A model generated the notes under the pieces. The model had not been told where the DNA came from and ran no database searches. It saw only the letters and a program-made list of their open reading frames with translations. A program made the translations under genes and the position numbers. Positions 49,302 through 59,422 of a stretch of 64,000 nt of DNA are shown in pieces (position 1 is the stretch's first letter; the number at the start of each line of letters is the position of its first letter). Location: positions 21,566,573 through 21,630,572 of the forward strand of contig CM026426.1 in assembly GCA_014871385.1 (NCBI GenBank), in the 5' to 3' direction. Source of the DNA: Ceratodon purpureus. Its lineage: Eukaryota; Streptophyta; Bryopsida; Pseudoditrichales; Ditrichaceae.

Positions 49302-51965
49302 ATGGGTCAGAGTTGCATGGAGAAGTTTCTGTGCGCAGGGAGGGTGTCGGAGGAGAGCGATGACTCGGGTTCGTGGAGCCCCGGCGCGGATGGTTCCCGA
49401 TTTGATCATGACGAGGAAGAGCTTGAGCGGGGGGATTTGTCCCCCCCTCCGGAGACGGCCACAGAGCAATGCAGTAACGATTTGCAGCATTCCCCCCTGC
49501 CGCAAGGCAGTGAGGGGAGTGACTGCATTGTCACGGGAGTGACGCCCCCCCCCTCCGCAGAAGCAGTGCTCCCCAATCGCTAATTCCGCCCCCCCCTCTG
49601 CCCGCATTCGTCCACGGTCCTCGTCTCGTGTCTCTTGCCGGACACAAGCGGCCATGCAGCGAATGATGCCTGCTGATACCGTCATTCTTGAAACTGTCGC
49701 AGGCTCCGAAGAGCATGAGAGGGCTCGGGTGCGCAGGCGTGGCTATGAAGCCAACCGCTGCTGGCAAGATGCGTGGGCTGCCCGCCTCCCCTGGGCTGAG
49801 AGCGTTATCAACAGTGAGGGGAAGGTGGTGCAAGTGCGTTGCGCTATCTGTAGTACGATCGAGGGGCGAGAGAAACTATTGGTTCCGAAGATTGACTCTC
49901 TCTGGAAACATGCAGGGCGTAGGAAAGCTACTGCTACCGTCGGGAAAGTTAAGGTGGGTGAGTATTTTTTTTATCTAATAACGCTCATGTGAAGAACGAG
50001 AAATCTTACTTTGCCCGGCAGGGCCTGTTCGGGGACACAATTGTGCAGATGGTGTCTCGTGACGCCATTATGGAGCGGAGGAGAAAGCTTGTGCAGTTTC
50101 GATCAGTTTTCTGGCTCTTGCGGCATGGGCACCCAATGACAGATTTCGAGAATTGTCGGGAGCTCTATGAGCAGCTGAACGTGCCGGACTGTCCTCGCAA
50201 TCAGTGGAGCTCCATGGCCGGGTGGGAGATGGCGGACTCAATTGGCCATGTCTTGGCAGATCACAGCAAGGAGGTGATCGGGAAAGCTAGATTCTTCAGC
50301 CTCTCGGCTGATGAGGTAACGTCAGTGGACGGGCAGTCTTGGCTGTCGATTCACTTGTACATTTGCATTGGATTTCGTCGGGTTTCAATTCTATTGGCTT
50401 TGTTGAGGTTGGTGGATGGGAATTCTGCAAATGCAGTGAGAGAGGCTGTCGAGACTATGGTCTCGCACCACACTGGCTTGAACCCTGAGCAGGTTGCCGA
50501 GAGGCTCATGTGCTTCGGCGCAGATGGTGTTGCAGTGTTTCAGGGGTGTAAGACAGGGGTGGGAGTGCAATTGAAGGAACATGTGGCGCCTTTTTTATTT
50601 GTGATACATTGCTTTGCTCATAGAACGAACCTGGCTGTTGAGCCACTGTCGAATTTGCCTTTGGTTAAAAAGTTGGAGGATTTGTGTCATGTTACTTACT
50701 CGTATTTCAGCCATAGCTCCAAACGACATCTTGAGTTCCAGAAACTTGCTGACGTGGTAGAAACAGAGGGTTTGGCAATACTTCGAAATGTGAAAACTAG
50801 GTGGATTTTTCTACTGGATCCGCTCAGGAGGCTCATGGGCGAGTATAAAACCCTCATTGTGAAAATGGGAGAAGATGCAGCTGTGAAAGAGCCAGCAATG
50901 ACTGAGAAGCAAATGGCTGCGCGAGATTCAGCCAGGCAGTGTTACGAAGCCCTCTGTGATGTTGGTACTTTGTTGTCTTTGCCGTGTCTCTTGCCCCTGC
51001 TTGAATCAGTAAATTCTCTTAAGAAATTTGCTCAAAGTCGCCATGTTTTTGTCTCTGATTACGTAGCTGCAGTGAAAAGTTGCATTGGAGAGCTGTACCG
51101 GCTCTATGATGACCCTGACACTGCCTTTCAGAGACCCGATTTCCAGATGTTTAGAGATATTTTGGACAACAAGTCCTATGCCATCACGCAGGAGTGGACC
51201 ACAGACCTGAATACAGGAGCTCAGTGCTTGGCATTCAAGATAGATGGCCACACATATTGTGCACACACCATGTGTGCTGCAACTGGGAAGAAGCTGCCGG
51301 TTACCGAGGCTGACCTTGAGCGGATCGTGGCCTCCATAAAGGGACAGTGCCGTGAGGCTGCACTGCAGCTTAGGGGCGACTTAGAGCTTCGATTCCCGAA
51401 TTGTGAACTAATGAATTCTCTTTCTGTGGTTTTCCCGCAGTTTTGGCTCCAGCCTAATGCCGATGAGCTCTTTCCTCTCCATATGGCCACTCTGAAGGCT
51501 CAGTACTGTGTGCCGAGATCAGTGAATTTGGGCACCAAAAAAGAGCCCAAGTTTCGGCAGGTTGATCCCCTGCTGGATGCTCGGACATTGCTTGTGCAGA
51601 CCTCGCTTTTCAAACTGACAATGAAGAGCAATTGTTCAGCAGCCATGGAGGAGCCTCGGGATTTTAATCCTTTGACCAAATTGTGGCGGACTGTTGGACA
51701 AAACAGTCTCATGTTGTCCCGGCTTTCGGAATGGATCAAAGTGGCAGAACTGGCAGTTACCGCAGTACTTGGAAGCGTGGAGGATGAGAGAACTTTTAGT
51801 ACTCTCTCCTTCATGAAATCGAAGCTACGTAATCGATTGGGGGGGCACCTTGATACCTGTGTTAAAGTGTATGTTCAGGATTTCTACACGCAGGAAACGT
51901 TCCCTTATCAGACCGCAATCAGTCACTGGAGGGATGGAAAAGTAAGAAGGGGTGCTACCATGTAA
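49302..51965 (+). pseudogene. hAT-superfamily transposase, nearly intact (two homopolymer frameshifts)
   Basis: The ATG at 49302 starts an acidic Ser/Pro-rich N terminus. A BED-like finger follows at about 49840-49925 (CAICSTIEGREKLLVPKIDSLWKHAG). The core is a 658-codon frame to TAA 51963-51965 with FFSLSADEVTSVDGQSWLSI, CFGADGVAVF, VIHCFAHRTNLAVE and TRWIFLLDPL. It ends with a hAT dimerisation region: LAVTAVLGSVEDERTFSTLS followed by FMKSKLRNRL (about 51750-51835). Frames change only at a run of nine C (49545-49553) and a run of eight T (49965-49972). Adding one T to the latter reads through smoothly. GC content is higher than in the neighbours. No stop codon lies inside the core. It is either a recently dead element or an assembly artefact at homopolymers. 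TIRs were not identified. Confidence -1.
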
Positions 51966-52058
51966 GGATTTCGAGAACCTCTGTTTCCATCATGACGGCA
52001 AGCTTTTGCAAGTCATGAATTTTTAAAAGAATTTTACTAACTTGTGGTGGGTGGGTGG

Positions 52059-52116
52059 GAGTGCTAGCTGCAATGGGCAGGGCTGCAAAGCCGGGGTTCA
52101 ATTCCCCCTAGCACTT
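52059..52116 (+). other. tRNA-like sequence (degenerate, short)
   Basis: GAGTGCT and AGCACTT can pair as an acceptor stem. TAGCTGCAATGG resembles an A box, and CGGGG-TTCAATT-CCCCC forms a T-arm with a good B box (GGTTCAATTCC). The total of 58 nt is too short for a functional tRNA (anticodon arm missing), so this is a tRNA remnant or SINE head rather than a tRNA gene. Confidence -1.
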
Positions 52117-52589
52117 GTTTGGAATTTCTCGGAATTGTGTATGTGGTTTATATATGTGTTTTATGTATGTTTATAATTCTGAATTCGCAACTGTTGCTTT
52201 GTTTGGAATTCTGAATTCGCCAAGTTTGCTGACTGTAGAGATGATAAGTAGCCAATATTTCAATTTTTTTATTACTTAGTCGCCAGGAGTCTGTACAGTT
52301 CTGTCATCGAAACAGTAATGTCATCGCCAAATCCACATCTCCAAAATTTAAAATATCGCCTTGTTTTCCTCTGAATTTTTACACTGTAGAGCCACTTCTA
52401 CCACACCTCAGAGTTACAGGAAGCGTCTCGCACCTCCCTGTGTGAAACTTAAAAAAATCCCTGGTACCCAGTCTACTAGGGCGCTCTGAGGGATTTTTCT
52501 TCCGATAAAACTAGCTATAACTGTAGTTTCCCGTAAGCGAGAAGCTTCCTTTTCTATGACAGAAGTGTCGAGTGGGGGTCCCTCCGTGA

Positions 52590-52930
52590 GACACCGGATA
52601 AGAAAGGATCTGTCTATTTCCCCCGGACGAGCGGTGCGTGGGGGTGGGTCGGAGGCCAGGCTCGGGGGTTGGAGAGGAGAGGGGGCAATCTCTGCCCCTA
52701 TTATTTGCCTTGAGTGGGGATCCTAGTGATCTCATTGGGACGTACTCGGGGTTAATTGGGGCCTACGGCCCCAAATTTATCAAAAAAAAAACCTAAAAAA
52801 AATCCCAGGACCCCAAAACGGGGAGGGGCAGCAAAATGGAGCTCACCGAGCCTAGCAACCGAACCTGCGGTTGTGGGTTGGTTGCACCGCTCGTCCGGGG
52901 AAAATAAAGAGACCCGATAAGAAAGCCATG
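52590..52930. repeat. GC-rich imperfect foldback
   Basis: Left arm ..CCCCGGACGAGCGGTGC (about 52619-52637) pairs with GCACCGCTCGTCCGGGG (about 52885-52901), and weaker pairing continues on both sides. The palindrome GGGGCCTACGGCCCC (about 52758) lies between the arms. No coding function is apparent. Confidence -1.
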
Positions 52931-53108
52931 GTAGTTCTTGCTAAAATGAGCCGGGAGTTTCTCTCCCTCTGTCGCTTGATACGGGTTAAACTTGCAAGTG
53001 TCACCGATTCTGTAGCACAGTATAGGACAAGCGACTGATGATTCTAAAGGTATCAAACATGGGGGAGATACCTGACCACGTTGGGTCTTCTGTCGTGGCC
53101 CGTGCCCT

Positions 53109-54411
53109 GGGGTCTCTCTAAATCCCCCTACGAGCGTTGCAGGGGGGCAGCCTTCCACACGGGCAGCGAGGCTCTCGGATGAGCCCCTGTCGAGCCCCTT
53201 CCACGGTTCTCATCCGCCGTTCTCCCCTTCCCGCCCATTCTGCCACCCCCTCTCTCCCTCCGAAGCTCCTCTCCCCGCACTCGCTTTCCCGCACCTGCCC
53301 TCTCCCCGCAGCGCCGCTCCGCTCCTCGCCCTCGCACTCTCCTCCTCAGCGCCGCTCCGCTCCGCTCCTCCCCCGCACCTCGCCCCTGCACCTCCCCCCT
53401 GCACCTCGCCCCTGCACCTTGCCCCTTGTACATGCTTCACCGCTCCTCGCCTCTGCACCTACTCTTCTGCTCCACCCCGAAGGCTCCCCGCAGCAACTCA
53501 AACACCCCATATTCTATACACACATAAAATTTTCAAGAGACTTGTGTTCATTCCACAAATTCAATAAACTGCGACAGAGTTAGATCAAGGCTCTTGTTTA
53601 CAACCGTAAATTGTTCTCCTTCAACTCAGCTTGACAGAAGTTTAATCATCTGCAAACATTTCACAGTTCCTCCGATATATTTACTTTGAAGATTCATTCA
53701 CGCAAGACTCTGCTCAGACGATGACCAGGCTCGTCTATCGATTGTTATGTGATTGTCAACTTGTGGACTTGTAATTTGTCTTCTCCGAATTCAACTTGCA
53801 GTATGTTGGTAAGGACCAAGTTGCATCTTCCAGTACTTGAAGGTGGTCTAGGTTGAATCATCTTTTCGGTGTTGTATGATCATCAGGTTTTCCATCAAAG
53901 AGGAAGAGCCTCAATCGATCAAGAGTCTGATGAAGTGGGTTGAGCTATGGAGTAGACTGGCGCTGTGATCTAGATACCACTTGCCACCATTAATGTCGAC
54001 TTTGCTCCGAGGTGGAGTTCGTGATTCTTGAAGAGAACAGGTTGGTAAGTAGCGGCTTCTTTCTAGAGGAAGAGAGCTTCGACGTTGGTGTTTTGGATGG
54101 TGGTGTGAGAAGCGGCGAGGAGCGGTGGTGCAGGGGCGAGGTGCAGGGGAGGAGCGGAGCGGAGCGGCGCTGAGGAGGAGAGTGCGAGGGCGAGGAGCGG
54201 AGCGGCGCTGCGGGGAAAGGGCAGGTGCGGGAAAGCGAGTGCGGGGAGAGGAGCTTCGGAGGGAGAGAGGGGGTGGCAGAATGGGCGGGAAGGGGAGAAC
54301 GGCGGATGAGAACCGTGGAAGGGGCTCGACAGGGGCTCATCCGAGAGCCTCGCTGCCCGTGTGGAAGGCTGCCCCCCTACAACGCTCGTAGGGGGGATTT
54401 AGAGAGACCCC
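53109..54411. repeat. Large GC-rich inverted repeat (arms about 300-350 bp, loop about 650 bp)
   Basis: Left arm 53109-53455 and right arm 54111-54411 are near-identical in inverted orientation. Both contain, for example, GGGGTCTCTCTAAATCC, ACGAGCGTTG, and the Cys/Arg/Pro-coding stretch that starts MSPCRAPSTVLIRRSP when read inward from either arm. The left arm has extra copies of a CCTCGCCCCTGCA unit. The intervening 53456-54110 is ordinary-GC single-copy sequence containing TGGTATCTAGATCAC on the minus strand, faintly like a retrotransposon primer site. Candidates are a foldback transposon or two inverted LTR or TIR fragments. Confidence -1.
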
Positions 54412-55517
54412 GTGCCCTGCACCTCTCAGCTCCAAGCGCTCGCCTCTCGCGCGTGTGGGCTGGCCCGGAGCTGCACAAGAAAGGACCTCCTTAAAAGTCC
54501 CCATAAGTTTGGGTCAGAGACTGTTAATCACCGCATTAGGGTTAGGGGCTAACTAATCTAAGTTTAGCTGGGGGTACGCGATGCTGCTTTAACAAATCCA
54601 AGCAGCAGTGCAGAAACTATCCCAGCATACAACCACCTAAATAAAGTCATTTGGCAATGAAATCTTTCATTTGCTTCAAAACAAAAATTAACACTAGTGG
54701 AAACCCTCTGTAACTACACCGAACGAAAACACCAGCAATCTCCTATGGTGTTCGTCTAATTTAATCTCTGAAAGCTTATTGGCTGTTACGAATTTTCGGT
54801 GTTCTGTAGTTTCCATCCCTGACATATGGAGACTGTTTGCGAGGGTAATTGCAAATTTGAGAAAGGGGAGCCAATCATATCGGTTTAGCTTTTCCTGGAT
54901 GTGTCAGAGGAGCCACTGCTGACCGCGTCCGATTTGGAAGTTACCTGCTTTACAAAAGACGGGTGATATTCGCGCTGAATTCACACGAAGGGAGTAATTC
55001 AACTACTACTTTTTCATCCGCGTGGTTTACTGGATGATAGCAGCTGCATCGTCGATGATATTCCAAAGGGATCTTTATTTTAGCTGCGGGTGGTAATCAT
55101 GGATTTCCTTACATCGGTGTGACAAGTTCTTAGGCGGGTATCAACTTCGACAGTTGATACTGCAGGGTGCAGTTATATCTACCGAATCAATTCAGATCTA
55201 CGAAAACCACTCGGGCATACAAAGTGCATATAAAGGTTTAGGGTCGCCTGTAGAGTTTGAGTTCGGAGGACTATGGCAACCAGTTCGAAATTTAAATGAG
55301 TCTGTTTCTCAAGGAAAAAAAAAAGCAGAGCACCGACTTGAACACTGGGTGTAAGAGTGCCATTTACGTAATACCGTAGAGTCTATGGCTCTAGCACAAA
55401 CTGCATTGCAGAAACTAAAGTACTCATTTCACTAGTGAACATCGAAATCCCTCTTTGAAAACATGAAATATGTACAACATTTCTGATCTGTCACTCACAT
55501 CTCATAGAGCATGGGAT

Positions 55518-57050
55518 CTACAAGTCCCGAAGGAGGCCTTCGAGGGCCTTCAGTTCTTCGAGATCCTCGTGAATCTTCTTTCGAGACTCGTTAGCCGCCG
55601 TCTCTGCTGCTCGAAATTCCTTACTGACTCGCGCCACCATAGTTGCTTGACTCTTAGACTTAAATTCCTAGCTAGACAGATTCTCTTCTGTGACCTGCAC
55701 ATTCTTCGCCCATGAATTTACGAGTGATTCGAAATTACGAATGTAGGGCTTCTGAGTGGGCTCTCCAGCTGATTTTACTGTCGGGAAATCTGTGAGAGCC
55801 GTTCGCAACACCTCGCAAGCTCGTTCATACTCTCCAAAGGCTTTGTTGTGCTCATTTTTTTTCTCCACGCATTTCCGAGTCACATACTTAGCACGGTCTT
55901 TCTCTTCAAATACCCGGTGATGTCTCTTCTTCAATGCCAGCGATTCCGTGTACAGGGCCTCCTTCAGTGAATAGCGTTTCTTCTGAATGATTGCGGCAAT
56001 GCCAGTTCGCACCTGCTTCAGACCCGAGAGTGCTCGTGCATTCACATTTTTGGTGCTGCAATTCGGATTGACGCAGGGCTGCTCGCGAGGCGGGGTCCAG
56101 GCGGTGTCGTTTCCCTCCTGCTCTACAGTCTCTGTGTCGGTCTCCTCCTGCTCCATTGTCTCTGTGTCGGTTCCGTCCTTGTTCATTGTCTCCCCAGCGT
56201 CGGTGGAGATCGCACGAGCAAGGGAACGCGGTGGAGGAATCACACCTCTTGGTATGTTGCGTCTCGGGCGCGGTGGCGGCGGATTTTCCACAGCGTCGGG
56301 TTGGTACGACAGTTCCTGAAACCAACGGCAGGGGACGAAAGTTCTTAAGTTCTGCATGCGCAATACTGCATGCTACAGTGTCATGCAGTACAACGTAAGT
56401 GACTGAAGGACTAGCGGGAACTACTGTTACAGAAATTAAAGATGCAATTCGGATAAAGCACTCAACGGATCGTCTATGGCAATCAGCAAAAACAGAGTCC
56501 ACCGCCATGGCCAATTCGAAGCCATGTAGGTTTTCACGGGTTCTACATGTTGTACCATGTTGCATGTTCCATACTGAGCCATGCGGAAAACACTTACCTC
56601 GAAGTCAAAGGCCGGAAGAACCATTGCGAGGTCAGGAAGAGGTGCAGTGAGCGCGAGGAATTCCGGAAACACCCGTGGAATCCCGGAGTGAGATTGGTGC
56701 GGGTGACACATCTTGTATCCGAACTCAGCCCAGCACACTTCTACGCCGAGAGCTTCTGCCATGAGGCCGCGTGCGAAGTGGAATGGAAGCACTCCGGAAA
56801 TAGGCCAGGGTTGTTGTAGGACTCGATTGTACAATGACCTTGCGTAGTATTCGTAGATGAAATCGCCGTGATTGTTGAACGTCCACCCGTTCGATGCCTT
56901 CGGACCCCAGAAACGAGCCATGGAACGGCGGCTCGGAAAGTACTCGGTAGGGGTGACACTAGGAACCACTCCCCTATGGCGGAGTTTCATGTAGCTGATG
57001 AACCACTCCAGAGAAGCGGGATCAGGAACATCGACGCGAAAGATAGGCAT
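55518..57050 (-). pseudogene. CACTA-B accessory gene, two exons, coiled-coil C terminus, one in-frame TAG
   Basis: ATG 57050-57048 opens exon 1 (151 codons to 56598: MPIFRVDVPDPASLEWFISY.. NGWTFNNHGDFIYEYYARSL.. VEVCWAEFG.. PAFDFE). The donor is GTAAGT and the acceptor TTTCAG, with a 282-bp intron (56597-56316) and phase 0. Exon 2 begins ELSYQPDAVENPPPPRPRR. It has Asp/Thr/Glu tandem words (DTETMEQEE, DTETVEQEG), a CVNPNCSTKN Cys pair and a long Lys/Glu-rich coiled coil. A TAG at 55670-55668 interrupts it, and the same frame then continues 49 codons of coiled coil (FRAAETAANESRKKIHEDLE..) to TAG 55520-55518. No known family is recognised. Its place downstream of TNP2 on the same strand is that of the TNP1/TNPA-type DNA-binding partner in CACTA elements, which is an inference from position. 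Confidence -1.
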
Positions 57051-59422
57051 GATGATCAGCAAGCAACCTCGGAACCCGAATGCGAAGCAGCACCTGCACA
57101 ACCAGAGACGAAGAGACGATGCAGGACTGGAGACAATCGCGAGGGTGAGCAAATGATAATGCGCAATTGCTGGGGAGGGGGATTATGCTGTAGGGATGTG
57201 TCCGCAGAAGTGGAGCTTTGGGCTTGGAAGAGACATGGTAGTAGCCATGCAGGATGTCCTGTCACAGCCGACCCACGATGAGGCTGGATTGTCAAATCAT
57301 AGCCACACTAATAACATAAAGCAAAAAATCCAATTAGTATTGAATGATGACGCAGATTGCGTTTCCCGGATTAGATTTAGTACGTCCTAGGCAGTCACAT
57401 CGGATAGGACACAGTTACTACAGGGTGGGTTAATTTCATAATTGCAAATACGTCAAATGTCTAATCTGCATGGAAGTGATTTCACACTTGAAATGAGGAC
57501 GAGTGGCATGATTAATACACATGGGGAATTTGCGTAGAAAAAATAATACCTAAGCTCCAGGGTTATGACTGATCGGCAAGTAAAGGAGACGGGTGTGCTT
57601 TGGGCTCCATATGCCAGAAAAGCGACCATTCCATGCTGCTGAGACAACGAATAATTTCTGTGAGAATTGGGAGAGATTTGAAACTGTAAAAAAAGTGAAT
57701 GATTGCTGCCTTCCTAATTCACTAACATCATAAGAATGTGCGCTTGCTGCTGTGGAACAGAGAACAACCAGATTACAAAAGCTGTTTATTTCGAGTTAAT
57801 ATTATTTCACAAGACAATCGCATGAATATTGAGTAACAGAATACAGAGCAATTGCAGTGTGTTAAAGGAGCCAACCTCGATGATTGCCGGTTGAGTCGTG
57901 TACATATTAACGAAATCACCGACGATATTATTGGACAAATAGAAAAGAGTCTGACGTATTGTTGAAGGAGAGCTCAAGAGAACATCTTCAAAAATATCTG
58001 CCCTCGAGTTTCATTTGAACAATGTCAGCACTCCTTACACCCAATACATTGTCTGCAGTGGGACCTCGAAGCTATTACATGACGTGGTGTTGTTCTACAG
58101 TAATGAAACTTCTCCTATGGACGCAAAATTGTGATAAACCCTGCCAAAGCTAACAACGCATACCAGGGAATGTCTACGAATCTGAATTGGATAGGAGTAC
58201 ATAGAGACTAACCTAGAAGATGAACTCCACATTTAATCCACATTTACTCAAACATATATGCTGAAATAAGTAACAATTGCCCACCATGAACAAGTCAACA
58301 CATGGCAGGTAATACGAGGGTCTGAGTGAAATGCTTGCTGCCTTACCATGAATCAAGAAATCGACCTGAATGGTCGGAGCTCACACTTGTATATTACAGT
58401 CGACTGCATCCCAAAAAAAAATAAAAAAAAATTACCGTCAGATTGCCCCTGTCCCAGTCCATTTCAATTAGCGAGGAACACGTGCTTGTGGCATATTTTG
58501 AAAGTCCAGGTCCAAAATAAACTAGGAAGTGAAAGATACAAAACTGAAACACCAAATTAGTACCACAGAGCCTCCAAAGTGCCTGTCTTCGTTCAGTTCG
58601 AAACATGTATCCCGTATATTTCTCTTGACCTCGAATTGGAGAAATTATCAAATTGCACGTTCTGGACCAAGGGAGAATGGGACTGTTTGGGGTATATAAT
58701 GTAACCACATTATCACCGCTCCTGCTAAGTCCACGCTTGTACCTGCGTAGAGGTGTAGGAACAGGTATTTAAATCGCCTGCAAAACTAACCTGTGATGAG
58801 CTCTGGAGCTCAAAATTTACAACAAGATTGAAAGGGAAATTTCTATTCCAATTCTTCCAAATAAAAATGAGTTTGGGGAACCAGCTATAAGCAAACACGC
58901 TATCGATGCATTTGGACAGGGACCTGGAGGAGGGAAATAACCGACGACAGTGAGGGGATTGACTTGCGTCTGCATACGATCAAAATCTAATCTTCAGGAG
59001 CTAGTACGCGAAATATTAATACCTTCACATATTCGTCACCTGCGCTGTTTTAAAGTTCCAAGGCTGCATACCAGAAGGGGATTCGATCAGGGAAAATACT
59101 AAGCCTATAACAGTATTTCAATGCCGGGATTTTCCATCGAACATTCAAACGAGATTAACCTGCGCATGCCCAGTTCCTAGCACAGACATTCAGCAGATGA
59201 GTTTGGCACATATATAGAGAGAGAGAAGTTTGTATGTGGTGAGATATTCGTACCTTAATACATCAGATTTGCGAATAAAAACTAAAATGTCCTCGATAAA
59301 ATTCAACGAGGTCCAAAAATTTCCACATGAAGAAAAGCAGATTCCCTCGAGACCCCTGGAAGGGTGAATTCCCGAACCCTCACTGGCTCACTGTCTGCAT
59401 TCATTGGTCCATCTGATCCGGT
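57051..59422. other. Spacer between CACTA-B genes
   Basis: About 2.4 kb between the 3' end of TNP2-B and the accessory gene. No supported exon was found. The accessory gene's promoter presumably lies here. Confidence -1.

Noticed and set aside
49954-49994. 41-bp mini-intron in the hAT gene
   Set aside because: It is too short for a plant intron. A one-base change in the T8 run explains the frame change better and retains family-like residues.
49264-52399. CAGTGTTGG / ACACTG words as hAT terminal repeats
   Set aside because: The two ends match for only a few bases, and the flanking octamers (TGCTGTTA and TAGAGCCA) do not form a target duplication.
53128-53583. Arg/Gly-rich and Pro/Ser-rich ORFs on both strands of the GC-rich arms
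   Set aside because: They arise from GC-rich simple sequence in the inverted repeat, and the same frames appear in both arms on opposite strands.
55432-55439. CACTAGTG as a CACTA terminus
   Set aside because: It is a self-palindrome without the following A-rich terminal consensus, and it lies within CACTA-B behind the better end at 54692.
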